A stretch of 64,000 nt of DNA from Deinococcus sp. HSC-46F16 (GCF_024171495.1 NZ_JALJZW010000002.1:62001-126000), one strand, 5' to 3'; numbered from the stretch's first letter, positions 1-8,644 are shown. Made by a program: numbers and translations. The notes: generated by a model not told the origin, from the sequence alone.

Positions 1-2203
1 CACTCCCCTCCCTGGGCAGCGTAAAGCCGAAGGTTGCACCTGCTCCAGGCTGTCCCGCCGCCGTTACCTGGCCTCCATGCCGCGTGACAATCCGGCGCAG
101 GTTCGCCAGTCCCACCCCGGCCCCCTCGAACTCCTCCTGACGGTGGAGCCGTTGAAAGATGCCGAACAGCCGCCCCGCGTACTGGGGGTTGAAACCCACC
201 CCGTTGTCCTGCACGAACACGGCCCACTCTCCAGGCCGTTCCTCCGCCCAGATCCGAATGTGGGCGACCTCCCGCATCCGGGTGAACTTCAGGGCGTTGT
301 CTATCAGAATCCGCAGCGCCTGCCGCAGGGTCTCCCCGTCCCCTCTCACCACAGGCAGGGGTTCCACTTCCCAGCTCACCTCTCGCCCCCTCAGGTCCGG
401 CTGCATCTCCCGGCGAAGGTCGATCAGCAGCGCCTCCAGGTCCACCGGCCCGGGGTTCAGCGTGAGGCGGGAAGTGCGGGAGACCTGCAGGATGCCGTCG
501 ATCAGTGTGTTCATCCGACCGGCGGCCTCTTCAACCACGTTCAGGTAGCGGGCGGCCTGGGCATTCAATCCTTCGCCCAGCGACCGGCGCAACAACTGAA
601 CGAAGCTGCTCACATGCCGCACCGGCGTGCGCAGGTCATGGGAGATGCTGTAGGTAAACGCTACCAGCTCCTCGTTGGCCGCCTCCAGCGCCCGGGTGCG
701 TTCCTGAACCCGCGCCTCCAGGTGGGCGTTGAGGTCGTGCAGCTCCTGTTGGGCCTGTTGGGTCTCCGTGATGTCCTGCACCAGACCCAGCATGTGGGTG
801 GGGGTGCCGTCCACATCGGGCAGGGTCGAGCCACGCGCCCAGATCCAGCGCACCTCGCCATCCGCGCGCCGAACACGGCACTGAAAGTCCCAGGCCTCCC
901 CCCGCTCCAAAGCCACGCGGTACTTACGGTCCACCTCGTCTCGGTCCACCGGCAGCACGTGGGCGAGAAAGGCATCGTAGGTCCAATCCGGGTGACCCTG
1001 GGGATACCCGAAAATCGCGTCGTGCTGCAAGGACCGCGTGGCACGCCCATCGCGCAGGTCGAGCTCCCAGTCGCCCAGCCCGGCCGCGTCGAGGGCGAAG
1101 CGCAGGCGGCTCTGACTGACGAACAGGGCCGCCTCCGCGCGCTCCTCGGCCGCTCGGCGCTGCTCCTCCCGCTCCAGCGCCAGATTCAGGCTCCGGCCCA
1201 CCGCGCGCACCAGCGCCTTGTCCCGCGCCGTCCAGCGCCGCGTGTCCCGCAGCCCGAAGAGCAGCAGGTGCCTCACCTCGCCGTTCACGACCAGGGGGTA
1301 GGCAGCGGCCGTGCCGTAGTCCTGGGTGTGCTCGAATGCCTCCCGCTCGGGATTCCAGGCGTCGGTGAAGACCGCTGTCCCGGTCTCCAGGGCGCGGCGG
1401 ATCAGCGGCGTACTCCCGGGCAGACCCGCCCGGAGGCTGTCGAGCAACGCCCCGCCCATGTCCTCACTCCAGGCTTGGGCCTTCCACAGATCACCGTCCT
1501 TGGTGTAGTACCCGATGCTGCCGCTCGGGAAGCGGTCGCGTGACACGGCGATGGCCTGCCGTGCCAGGGCCAGCAGGTCCGTCTCGGTGCCCACGGCCTC
1601 CGTAAAGGCCACGAAGGCCTCGTGGGCACGGGCGTCCACCACCATGCGGCGGGTACGTTCCTGAACCTGCCGCTGAAGGTCGGCCATCAGCCGCGCACGG
1701 CCCAGGGAGAGGGCGCACTGGGCGGCCAGGATGCGCAGGAAGCGCTGCTCCTCCGTGGTGAAGTGGTGGGGTTCCCGGAAGTCGAGGACGATCGCGCCCA
1801 CAGGCTGCTCGTCGAGGAACATCGGCAGCACGGCGGTGGCGACGGCCAGCCCGCCTGGCCGGGCTTCCAGTTCGGGGTACGCCCGCACGAGGTCTCCCTC
1901 CTGCTCAAAGAACAGCGGCTCGCAGCGTTTCAGCGCGTCCCCGGCGGGCCCTTGGGCGTCCTGCCAGAAGGTTTGGGCATCTTCTGCATGGCCCTGGGTC
2001 GCGGCGATCATCAGTCGGTCATCCCCTTCCGTCACCAGCAGCACGGCGGCCGCCCCGGCTCCCAGGGCCTCCAGGGCGGGCTGCAGCACCACGCCCAACA
2101 CCTCGTCCTGGGTGCGGGCGGCGGCCAGAGCCTCGGTCACGGTCTGAAGACATTCGCTCAGGGAGGAAAGCGACGAGGGGAGCGCCTCGAATGGGCTGGA
2201 CAC
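1..2203 (-). CDS. Sensor histidine kinase, GAF-GAF-PAS-HisKA-HATPase (C-terminus cut by window edge)
   Basis: The minus strand is open from a TAA at 2273-2275 to the left edge. Read from a GTG at 2203 it gives about 734 residues: two GAF-like domains (about 20-170 and 200-370), a PAS domain (about 375-500), a dimerisation/phosphoacceptor helix with SHDLRTP (His near 520), then an ATPase domain with the N box (LIDNALKF), G1 box (DNGVGFNP) and G2 box (GAGVGLAN). This is the layout of cytoplasmic phytochrome-like kinases; no membrane segment is visible. The start is uncertain: TTG 2266 is an alternative and neither has a convincing Shine-Dalgarno. A few C-terminal residues lie outside the window. 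The cognate regulator is not visible, so the signal is unknown. Confidence 0.85.
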   Translation of the reverse strand, partial: MSSPFEALPSSLSSLSECLQTVTEALAAARTQDEVLGVVLQPALEALGAGAAAVLLVTEGDDRLMIAATQGHAEDAQTFWQDAQGPAGDALKRCEPLFFEQEGDLVRAYPELEARPGGLAVATAVLPMFLDEQPVGAIVLDFREPHHFTTEEQRFLRILAAQCALSLGRARLMADLQRQVQERTRRMVVDARAHEAFVAFTEAVGTETDLLALARQAIAVSRDRFPSGSIGYYTKDGDLWKAQAWSEDMGGALLDSLRAGLPGSTPLIRRALETGTAVFTDAWNPEREAFEHTQDYGTAAAYPLVVNGEVRHLLLFGLRDTRRWTARDKALVRAVGRSLNLALEREEQRRAAEERAEAALFVSQSRLRFALDAAGLGDWELDLRDGRATRSLQHDAIFGYPQGHPDWTYDAFLAHVLPVDRDEVDRKYRVALERGEAWDFQCRVRRADGEVRWIWARGSTLPDVDGTPTHMLGLVQDITETQQAQQELHDLNAHLEARVQERTRALEAANEELVAFTYSISHDLRTPVRHVSSFVQLLRRSLGEGLNAQAARYLNVVEEAAGRMNTLIDGILQVSRTSRLTLNPGPVDLEALLIDLRREMQPDLRGREVSWEVEPLPVVRGDGETLRQALRILIDNALKFTRMREVAHIRIWAEERPGEWAVFVQDNGVGFNPQYAGRLFGIFQRLHRQEEFEGAGVGLANLRRIVTRHGGQVTAAGQPGAGATFGFTLPREGS

Positions 2204-2434
2204 CTGCCCAGGATACTGGGCACGCTGGGGCCTTACCCCTGCGCGGTAGGCGAAGCTCGGCAGCAAGGCCTTTTAAAACGGTCAGCGTGATACCAAAAAT
2301 CAAGGCGATCCGGAGACCGTCTTCTTTTTGTGTTGGTTTACCCATGCTGCTCTCGGCCTCGCCACTGCATCGGCGAGAGATGCCGCGACAAAGCTTGCTC
2401 GACCTTTTCGGGCTGTTCCGGAGCAAAGCAGCGA

Positions 2435-2457
2435 CCCCCATCCACAAGGCATGGGGG
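2435..2457 (-). terminator. Possible hairpin after the partition operon
   Basis: CCCCCAT at 2435-2441 and ATGGGGG at 2451-2457 form a perfect 7-bp stem with a 9-base loop. It lies about 20 bases past the stop of the minus-strand gene ending at 2476. No T-run follows, so termination is only a suggestion. Confidence 0.3.
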
Positions 2458-2475
2458 CCAATCTAGCGAGGAGCC

Positions 2476-2937
2476 CTACTTCTTGGTCGTGCGCTTCGCC
2501 TGGGTGCTCTTCGTGCTCTTGGTGGCGGTCTTGGCGCGGGACTTGCCGAGGCTCTGTCCCTTCTCGTAGCTGGCCTGCATCTTGCGTCGCGTTTCTTCGG
2601 CCAGGGCCTTGAAGTCAATCATGCCCGCTTCAATGTTCTCGACGGTCGGTTTGGGCTTCGCAGTCCGGCGGCTCGTGCTCGCCAATTCCTGGTCCGTGCT
2701 GCTAAACCACTCGTCGAACTCAGGGCTGGTCTCGAAGATCATGTCGCGCACTTGACGCTGATAGGTCTCGTCACTGCCCCGCCGACGGAACTGTTTAGGC
2801 AGATCGAACCGTTCAGGCAACTCGGCGGCATCAAATTGACCCGTGCGCACAGCTTCACGGAACTGCTTGACGAAAGCGTCACTGCGCTGAGGATCGGAGA
2901 GCTTCTGAAGTTGGTCACTCAATTTGACATACGCCAT
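2476..2937 (-). CDS. Small hypothetical protein with basic Lys/Arg/Thr tail
   Basis: 153 residues, not recognised. The first 60% is charged and probably helical, with PERFDLPKQFRRR and DETYQRQVRDM near the middle. The last 30 residues are a Lys/Arg/Ser/Thr-rich tail (SRAKTATKSTKSTQAKR) that looks like a non-specific DNA-binding extension. It is the third gene on the minus strand after parA and the ribbon-helix-helix gene, about 85 bases after the latter, so it may serve partition or plasmid maintenance. That role is inferred only from position and charge. The long open frame and conventional ATG start support it being real. Confidence 0.7.
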   Translation of the reverse strand: MAYVKLSDQLQKLSDPQRSDAFVKQFREAVRTGQFDAAELPERFDLPKQFRRRGSDETYQRQVRDMIFETSPEFDEWFSSTDQELASTSRRTAKPKPTVENIEAGMIDFKALAEETRRKMQASYEKGQSLGKSRAKTATKSTKSTQAKRTTKK

Positions 2938-3021
2938 AGAAGAAGCTTACACAACGAAAGTTTGAAGGGATCAGGATCGCAGAGAAAACGCGCATGCTCC
3001 TGAACTGCTCTCCCCCACCCT

Positions 3022-3345
3022 TTACTCCTTGCCTTGGAGGTAGGCGCGGAGTGCGGCTTCCACAACGTGATGGTGCTTCATCCGGTGCCGCACGGCGTAC
3101 AACTTGAGGGCGGTGACCAGTTCGGTATCCAGGTAGGTACTGTACTTCTCCCGCTCCGGCCCTTGCCTCTCCGGCTGACCCGTTTCCAGGATTTCAGGCG
3201 TTCGGGGTTTCGTGGATTCAGGCGTACTGGTTTTCTTGTTTTCAGGTTTTCCTGTATTCGGGAGGCCTGAGGTGCTTTCCTCGGATTCCGTGGACTGCGT
3301 CTGAACCGCCTGCAATTTCTTGAGGGCACCACCGAACTTGCTCAT
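3022..3345 (-). CDS. Small ribbon-helix-helix DNA-binding protein, probable partition partner of ParA
   Basis: 107 residues. Residues about 1-65 are low-complexity and rich in Pro, Glu, Thr and Lys (repeats such as TGKPENKK, TPESTKPRTPE). The C-terminal 45 residues (YSTYLDTELVTALKLYAVRHRM...VVEAALRAYL) have the strand-helix-helix pattern of CopG/Arc-like proteins. The start overlaps the parA stop by 4 bases (ATGA), so the two are translationally coupled. In type Ib partition systems the gene after a short ParA encodes a small centromere-binding protein of this kind, which usually represses the operon. The DNA of its low-complexity part itself contains several TTTCAGG half-sites. Confidence 0.75.
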   Translation of the reverse strand: MSKFGGALKKLQAVQTQSTESEESTSGLPNTGKPENKKTSTPESTKPRTPEILETGQPERQGPEREKYSTYLDTELVTALKLYAVRHRMKHHHVVEAALRAYLQGKE

Positions 3346-3950
3346 GCCAGGACCTCCCGGAGGACCAGTTCGTAGTCCATATGCGCGAGTTTCGCTCGCT
3401 GATCGCCTTTTACGTCACGAACACGGGTGCCCGCGAGCGCGGCCTTGTTAAAGGCGCTGGCCCGGCGAATGTCCCGGCTGAACACGGGCACACCGAGGTC
3501 CATCAAGGCGGCACGCGCCTCATGCCCATCGGTGCTGGGGGATGGTGGCACGTCCGTTATCAGCACCCGGTAGTTCTTGATGCCACGCTCGATCAGCGGC
3601 GCTAGGGTTTTGGGGAGGGCTCGGAGGCTCAAAGCATCCGGCTTGGTGGGAACGATCAACAGGTCGACCGCTTGCGAGAGTTCCAACAGATCCCCAGCAT
3701 CTTCCCCAGCTTTCGTGTCGAACACCAGATAGGTGTAAGGGCTGAGGTCCGTGGCGTCCAGATCCTCCACAGGAATCACGGTGCAGGCCAGACCTGGGCC
3801 AGCGGCCGCCCACTCCGTGGCACTCGCGGTCTTTTCGTCAGCGTCAATCAGAAGGGTCGGCCCCTTGTCAGCCAGCAAGGTGGCCAGCATGACGGCGGTC
3901 GTGGTCTTCCCGACCCCACCCTTGTCGTTCGCAACGGCAATCCTGAACAT
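3342..3950 (-). CDS. parA: ParA-family partition ATPase
   Basis: 202 residues, close to the usual size of short (type Ib) ParA proteins, without an N-terminal HTH. The deviant Walker A motif KGGVGKTT is at about residues 10-17. TLLIDADEKTAS and YLVFDTKAG supply the A' and Walker B regions, and LLIVPTKPD is typical of the family. ParA ATPases move plasmid copies over the nucleoid together with a centromere-binding partner, here the overlapping ribbon-helix-helix gene. The ATG at 3950 has GGAG just upstream. The divergent region before it carries a CCTGTTTTCAGG palindrome, a plausible autoregulatory or centromere site. Confidence 0.9.
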   Translation of the reverse strand: MFRIAVANDKGGVGKTTTAVMLATLLADKGPTLLIDADEKTASATEWAAAGPGLACTVIPVEDLDATDLSPYTYLVFDTKAGEDAGDLLELSQAVDLLIVPTKPDALSLRALPKTLAPLIERGIKNYRVLITDVPPSPSTDGHEARAALMDLGVPVFSRDIRRASAFNKAALAGTRVRDVKGDQRAKLAHMDYELVLREVLA

Positions 3951-3985
3951 GACTCCACAGTAGCGAAATCGGGCTTTCTGGTATA

Positions 3986-4013
3986 CCTGTTTTCAGGTAT
4001 TCTTGTTTTCAGG
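3986..4013. promoter_or_regulatory. CCTGTTTTCAGG palindrome plus half-site between parA and HNH gene
   Basis: CCTGTTTTCAGG at 3986-3997 is a 12-bp interrupted palindrome (CCTG...CAGG). It is followed at once by TTGTTTTCAGG at 4003-4013, whose end supplies the AGGAG ribosome-binding site of the next gene. Related copies occur at 3235-3246, 4279-4290, 4303-4315 and 5256-5267. The placement in the parA promoter suits an operator/centromere site for the ribbon-helix-helix protein; binding is inferred. Confidence 0.55.
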
Positions 4014-4020
4014 AGTCGAT

Positions 4021-4308
4021 ATGACGTACCCACAGGTATACAACCGGAGAACGAAGCGGATGGAGTATCTCCACCGCGTGGTTGCGGCTCAGCAGTTGGG
4101 CCGGGCTCTGGAATCAGGCGAGGTCGTCCACCACATCAACGGCGATAAGCAGGACGCACGTCCAGAAAACCTGGCGGTGCTCCGTGTTGGAGAGCATGCC
4201 TGGGTAGAGTGGTTGATCCGCCGCTGGCGCCGCGGTCAACCCTTGCTCCTGCCTGATGTCATACCAGAAAACCTGAAAGCCTGTTTTCCAGAAAGTGTGT
4301 TCACCTGA
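4021..4308 (+). CDS. Small HNH endonuclease
   Basis: 95 residues from ATG 4021, chosen because AGGAG sits 5 bases upstream. The core VVHHINGDKQDARPENLAVL at residues about 35-54 is a classic HNH signature (His-His-x-Asn-Gly ... Asn-Leu) as in phage and homing HNH nucleases. LHRVVAAQQLG just before it matches the preceding strand-helix of that family. It is divergent from parA. The last 15 codons contain CCTGAAA/CCTGTTTTC repeats like those of the par region, so its 3' end overlaps presumptive binding sites. It could be a mobile homing-type nuclease or a plasmid-borne nicking function. Confidence 0.75.
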   Translation: MTYPQVYNRRTKRMEYLHRVVAAQQLGRALESGEVVHHINGDKQDARPENLAVLRVGEHAWVEWLIRRWRRGQPLLLPDVIPENLKACFPESVFT

Positions 4309-4438
4309 AAACCTGATCCGCTTGACGTGACCCCCCCCGCCTCAAGCACAGAACACGCCGGGCGAGAACTGTGCTTTCAATAGAGGAGCTTGGCTGCTCG
4401 ACACTCCGTTTCTCCCAGCGGCTGAGCAGGAGAACGCC

Positions 4439-4636
4439 ATGACGAATGTTCGCGTTCAGGTGTCTAAGGGACCGGATCTGGGCTTCCACTCCTTCGTACA
4501 GGTGCCGGCCACTGGGGACTTTGTGTCCACGCCCCAAGGCAACTTCAAAGTCATTGGGGTCCACCATCTCTCGGGCAACCCCGCGGGGGGCCGCCCTTAC
4601 GCGGAAGTCCGAATCTTCGTTGTGAGATCGAACTAG
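4439..4636 (+). CDS. Small hypothetical protein
   Basis: 65 residues, not recognised. ATG 4439 follows AGGAG by about 6 bases. The sequence (VRVQVSKGPDLG, FVQVPATGDFV, FKVIGVHHLSG, AEVRIFVV) suggests a compact all-beta fold. No signal peptide or membrane segment is seen. It lies alone between the HNH gene and a degenerate region, so context says little. Confidence 0.5.
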   Translation: MTNVRVQVSKGPDLGFHSFVQVPATGDFVSTPQGNFKVIGVHHLSGNPAGGRPYAEVRIFVVRSN

Positions 4637-4963
4637 CAGCCATCCAAAAATGAGCCATGACGGCCTGTGGTGGTTGGGTTAGACGCCTCAGCGCCCGTAT
4701 AGGTGCGTGGGGCCAATTTGTACTAGCGCCAGCGGGCTGCAGGAGGTCACGGAGGTCGCATGGGATGGTCAGGGTCTGGACAATGCACCAGCCTTAACCA
4801 GTCGGCGCGCCCTTTTGCTCAAAAGTCACACGCACCGGCACATGCTCGGCCAGGAGCTGTGGGACAAGCGTCCAGGCATACCTTCCCAATCAGCGATTTA
4901 AAATCACATCGGCTTAGAGAGTCTTCAGGGTGGAGAGCAGAGCAGCGAAACGGTCGCACCCGG

Positions 4964-5168
4964 TCAGTCACCTTCCAACTGTTTGAAGGTGCTTCCGAAC
5001 AAGATAAGTGGTGCCTTGTCCTGGGGTGGACCCTCAACGCGAAAGGTGTCCGGGAAAGGGTATGGGTCGTACTGGAACTGAAACGCCATTAAGGCGTGCC
5101 AGTTGGCCTCGTACGGTTGGTTGCTGAGGGTGTGGATAGGCCGAAGACGACGGAGCGAAAGCCCATTT
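4964..5168 (-). pseudogene. Unidentified gene remnant
   Basis: The minus strand reads about 67 codons from just after a TGA near 5170 to a TGA at 4964-4966 with protein-like composition, including YEANWHALMAFQFQYDPYP and a hydrophobic LILFGS near the end. There is no suitable start, and upstream frames are closed, so this is probably the C-terminal remnant of a lost gene. I do not recognise the family. Confidence 0.3.
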
Positions 5169-5255
5169 CACCTCTTCCTGTCATCCTGGCCTCCAGGTGA
5201 CAGCCAGTTGTGCATCGCTTCGTACCCCTAACAAAGCTGCCCGAATACCCGTTAG

Positions 5256-5267
5256 CCTGTTTTCAGG
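5256..5267. repeat. Second perfect CCTGTTTTCAGG palindrome
   Basis: Identical to the copy at 3986-3997 in the parA promoter, about 1.27 kb away and outside any gene. A distal copy of the same palindrome is what one expects of a centromere-like cluster, though an unrelated repeat is possible. Confidence 0.45.
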
Positions 5268-6139
5268 TTTTCGGGTCAGTTGCATCCATCAGTGAGGCGC
5301 TCGTTGGACTGGGAAGCCAGCAGCCGACGACCTGCGACCAGGTACCAGAAAGGAGGATTTCAGGAAAACTTATTTTCCCGAAATCATGAATTCGTTTTTT
5401 CTGGCAGCCTAGGTTGACTGCTGTCAGTGGCAGCGCTGCAGCTCATCGGCCTCTGTTACCTGAGGTTTTACGGTCAACCCGACGGGTTCTCTGAGACGAT
5501 GGAGGATAAATGCCTCGCGAGCTTGGCTGGCGGCGTCCGGCAGCAGATGGGAGCAGAACGTGTCAAGGAAAGCCGGTTCAGTAGGCCGGTCTTGGGCTGC
5601 GCTGACCAGGAGTTAACCCCACGGTCACTTCTGGCGGTATCAGCGGTCAGCTCCGGGCGACCGCCGAGCACCGCCACAGCGTGGCGCATGTCATAACTCT
5701 CCTGTAGGCGCCGTGGTCGCGCCCCGCGAGGGCCACCAACTCGGTGGCCAGGTCGGCGGCAGCGGTGGTGTCCCGAAGGCACCTTCCGCTGGGCAGGCCC
5801 GACCGCTCGGCATAGCGGATGGCGGAGACGGAGAAGGTCCAGGGGTTCTGCAACCTCTGGTCAGGCACGGCAGAGCGGACTGAGATGGTCTCACCCTTGA
5901 CCAAGAGGAATTGGTTCAGCCGTTTGGGTCATGCATGAACTTCAGAGGCGCTCAGGCCCACGCTCGGGGTGGGCTTTTCGTGGGAGGTCCCGCTGGAGTG
6001 CGGGAGACGGGAGGGGCCTGCGGCTTCAACACCTTTTGAGTTCAGGTGCAATTCGCGAGCAGCGAGTGGGTGACATGGGTTGGTGTGGGGGTTGGCCGGA
6101 TGGGGAGGAGCCAGTTTGCCTGGAGTGACTCTGTCCTTC

Positions 6140-6157
6140 TGGTAATCGGGCTTACCA
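6140..6157 (+). promoter_or_regulatory. Inverted repeat upstream of hypothetical-integrase operon
   Basis: TGGTAA at 6140-6145 and TTACCA at 6152-6157 form a perfect 6-bp inverted repeat with a 6-base spacer, 37 bases before the ATG at 6195. It may be an operator for the two-gene operon; no binding protein is evident nearby. Confidence 0.35.
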
Positions 6158-6194
6158 AAAGGTGATAGTGTCAGCCGTACAGGAAGAGACGCCG

Positions 6195-6935
6195 ATGACC
6201 GAAAGGGACACCTCGCAAACTCTGGTGCACGCTGTCAGCTCCGTTGGCCTTGAAGTGAACGAGGACACACAGCGGGCGGCGGCAACCGCACGGCAGTTTT
6301 TGACCTTTGCCAAATCTCTGGCTGACCACAGCTCTCCAGTGGGACCTCAGCAAGCCATGCAAGCTCTCAACGCCCTCGTGGCCCTCTGCGTCCGTCAGTA
6401 CCAAGCAGAGTTGCTGACTGCTCCCCTTATCGGCAGAGGTCATGCGGCGGACAGTGACCCTTTCGCATCGCTCTTCCACGGCCCCCTTGATGCAGAGGGG
6501 CGCAACTTCTTCGCCCTCGCCCCCTGGCGTGAAGAGCCCACCACCCTCCAACTCAAAGACGGCTTGATCTGGGCCTCGCCCTGGGAACCGGAGCGGTACC
6601 GCCGTGCGCTGCTGCGCTCCGGTCCGGGGTGGCGACAACCCACGTGGAAACAACACAACGACCAGACTGGTGTCGTGTACCTGCCCTGGGGTCTGTACTG
6701 CGTAGAGAACGGCAACCACAGCGCTGCGTCCGGCATCCTGCAAGGGGACGGGGTGCTGGTGGCGCACGACGTGTGCGACCTGACCCCAGTGCTGCAACGT
6801 GTGGAGTTGGGAGAACAGGGCATCGTTCGTGAGGATACCGGCGCGCTGGTGGGCCCCCATGAAGCTTGGTCCGTACTGGCCCTGATTGGGCTCGGCAAAC
6901 TCCTTGTGGCCCATCAAGCTGGGGGGCGACCATGA
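6195..6935 (+). CDS. Hypothetical protein coupled to a tyrosine recombinase
   Basis: 246 residues from ATG 6195, which has AGGAAG 8 bases upstream (preferred over the GTG at 6162). The N-terminal 90 residues are helical. The rest contains a region with NGNHSAASGILQGDG followed by a possible beta domain. The Asn-Gly-Asn-His-Ser motif resembles proteins annotated as DUF6710, a weak assignment. The stop overlaps the next gene's ATG (ATGA), so it is co-translated with the recombinase and may be an accessory factor for it. No membrane segment is visible. Confidence 0.7.
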   Translation: MTERDTSQTLVHAVSSVGLEVNEDTQRAAATARQFLTFAKSLADHSSPVGPQQAMQALNALVALCVRQYQAELLTAPLIGRGHAADSDPFASLFHGPLDAEGRNFFALAPWREEPTTLQLKDGLIWASPWEPERYRRALLRSGPGWRQPTWKQHNDQTGVVYLPWGLYCVENGNHSAASGILQGDGVLVAHDVCDLTPVLQRVELGEQGIVREDTGALVGPHEAWSVLALIGLGKLLVAHQAGGRP

Positions 6936-7867
6936 CGCTCGACCGATACAAACACGGACAACTGGCGCCGTCGCGGACGTGGGTGAGCCTCCAGCCCGAG
7001 GAGCGGCGGCGCCGGGCAGTCGCTGCGGTTGCGGAAGGAGATGTGGGGACCCTGCTCGACCTGCTTGAAGCCCACCATGTCCGCACCCACGGGCACGTCA
7101 GCAAGGAGACGTTGCGCAAGTACCGCCTGGGCGCCCGCACCTGGCTGGAGTACGCCCAGGACAACGCGGTCAAGGTACTGCGTCCGGAGACGGAGCACGC
7201 CGATCTGTGGGTGCGTGGGCTGGAGGCCAGTGGGAAGTCGCCCGCCTCTGTCGGCGTGCTGCTCGCGGGAGCACGGGCGCTCTACGCAGCTCTGCGCTGG
7301 GCCAAGGCGACGACCGATCACCCCTTCACTGACGTGAAGCCGCGCAAGGACAAGCGGCGGCCCTGGGATAAAAGACAGCCCTACCCGGAAGGCGACGTGG
7401 GGAAGCTGATCGCCGGGGCACCGATTGAGATGCGGGTCCTGCTGAGACTGGGGGGCATCGCGGGACTCCGCGCTTCGGAGATCACGTCCCTGAAGTGGGG
7501 CGACCTGGATCTGGAAGGTGGGGCGCTGACCGTGCGAAACGGCAAGGGCGGGAAAACCCGGCGCGTTCTGCTGTCGTCCTCTTTGATTGCGGACTTGCGA
7601 GAACTCGGTCCGCAACACGAAGAGGTGGCGGTCATTGGTCGGACCCCGGAAGCGGCACGGGGGAGACTGCGCACCCTATGCCAGCGGGAAGGGATTCCCT
7701 ACCTGGGCCTGCACGCGCTGCGCCACACGGCGGGAACGCGGCTGGTGCGAGCGGGCTTCCAACTTCAGGATGTGGCCGAGCACCTGGGACACAGTGACGT
7801 GCAGACCGCGCGCACGTACGGCAAGTGGGCGGACGACCGGTTGAAACAGCACATGCAGCAGAGCTGA
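6932..7867 (+). CDS. Tyrosine recombinase/integrase (XerC/D-like)
   Basis: 311 residues from ATG 6932, overlapping the previous stop by 4 bases. An N-terminal SAM-like DNA-binding domain (about 45-140) precedes the catalytic domain. Box I Arg is in GLRASEITSLKWGDL, the Lys beta-hairpin in NGKGGKTRRV, box II HALRHTAGTRL gives His-x-x-Arg, and LGHSDVQTARTYGKW gives His and the nucleophilic Tyr. All catalytic residues are present, so it should be active. Candidate roles are plasmid dimer resolution or integration of the neighbouring module; no att site was identified beside it. Confidence 0.9.
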   Translation: MTLDRYKHGQLAPSRTWVSLQPEERRRRAVAAVAEGDVGTLLDLLEAHHVRTHGHVSKETLRKYRLGARTWLEYAQDNAVKVLRPETEHADLWVRGLEASGKSPASVGVLLAGARALYAALRWAKATTDHPFTDVKPRKDKRRPWDKRQPYPEGDVGKLIAGAPIEMRVLLRLGGIAGLRASEITSLKWGDLDLEGGALTVRNGKGGKTRRVLLSSSLIADLRELGPQHEEVAVIGRTPEAARGRLRTLCQREGIPYLGLHALRHTAGTRLVRAGFQLQDVAEHLGHSDVQTARTYGKWADDRLKQHMQQS

Positions 7868-7930
7868 CGCCTGTCGTTCTGAGGGAACCATCCAACTCCG
7901 TTGCTCTGGAAGCGGCGCGGCAGGCCCCAG

Positions 7931-8635
7931 TCAATCCAGGATGCCGATCTCGAAGCCTTCGCCGTCGACCTGGGCGCCCTCAAAGCGGAGATAGTCGGCG
8001 TCGGAAACAGAGAATGGAGGCTTCGCAGGGGCATCGAGCCAGAAGAGAAGTCCTTCCCAGCTCACGAGGGTTGGAAGAGAGAGCCGTTCCAGTTCCGGCG
8101 TACGCCTGAGCGTGACGTGACCAGGAGCAGACATTCCTGGGGAGCCGACAGATACGAATTCGTCGAGCGCCAAATGTTTCAGGCCTATAAAGCGGTGCAG
8201 GGGAAGCTTCAGAACCTGGGCAAACTTCCTGAGCGTCAGGAGACTATGCCCCCCGTACTGAGGATCGGTCATACGGTGCAATGCTGCTGGGCTGGTTCCC
8301 ATGAGTCGGGCCACTTCTACTTCCGTTTTGCCGCTCCGTCGGATCGCCTGATCAATGGCCAAGCTGACCGGATTGGGAGACACGGGCTCAATCCAGTGAA
8401 CGCGTGCTTCATTGGCACCAAGCCGGTCATCGTCAGCCAGGTCAGTGAGGTCTTTCGTACGGATCGGCGGCCATTCAAGCCCCTGCGCAACGTACAGCGT
8501 CAGGAGGTCTCCAGCTTGCACGCCCAGACGCTGCACCACGTCTTCCTCTGTCGTCCCGGAAGCGCGGAGGTCAAGGTCGGGCAGGATACCCGTCCACTGT
8601 CCCTGATGATGGGTGAGGATCGCGAGGTACTGCAT
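7931..8635 (-). CDS. HicB-like regulator with HTH domain and C-terminal extension, no HicA partner
   Basis: 234 residues. The N-terminus (YLAILTHHQGQWTGILPDLDLRASG) is the HicB partial RNase-H-like fold. Residues about 95-150 (LAIDQAIRRSGKTEVEVARLMGTSPAALHRMTDP) form an XRE-type helix-turn-helix. The last 80 residues are an extra domain I do not recognise. HicB antitoxins normally sit beside a small HicA toxin, but none is present on either side, so this may be a solitary regulator or a domesticated antitoxin. Its start lies 9 bases from a near-consensus -10 box, pointing to a leaderless message. Confidence 0.8.
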   Translation of the reverse strand: MQYLAILTHHQGQWTGILPDLDLRASGTTEEDVVQRLGVQAGDLLTLYVAQGLEWPPIRTKDLTDLADDDRLGANEARVHWIEPVSPNPVSLAIDQAIRRSGKTEVEVARLMGTSPAALHRMTDPQYGGHSLLTLRKFAQVLKLPLHRFIGLKHLALDEFVSVGSPGMSAPGHVTLRRTPELERLSLPTLVSWEGLLFWLDAPAKPPFSVSDADYLRFEGAQVDGEGFEIGILD

Positions 8636-8644
8636 TTCTGGCCC

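Larger units (their letters stand above)
4637..6139. other. Gene-poor, degenerate 1.5-kb region
   Basis: No convincing intact gene is seen. The minus strand at 4964-5168 keeps a protein-like stretch (listed separately). The minus strand at about 5647-5904 gives an 85-residue frame (NPWTFSVSAIRYAERSG...) that may be another relic but matches nothing I know. A perfect CCTGTTTTCAGG copy lies at 5256-5267, and a related TTTCAGG with an inverted TTTTCCCGAAA stretch at about 5359-5386. The region probably records decayed insertions beside the partition locus. Confidence 0.4.

Noticed and set aside
77..1543. 488-codon open frame on the plus strand
   Set aside because: It is codon-aligned antisense of the sensor kinase, whose minus-strand frame carries all kinase motifs; Pro/His/Gln-rich composition is typical of shadows in high-G+C DNA.
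5647..5904. 85-codon minus-strand frame
   Set aside because: Somewhat protein-like but no motif, ribosome-binding site or partner gene; mentioned only within the degenerate region.
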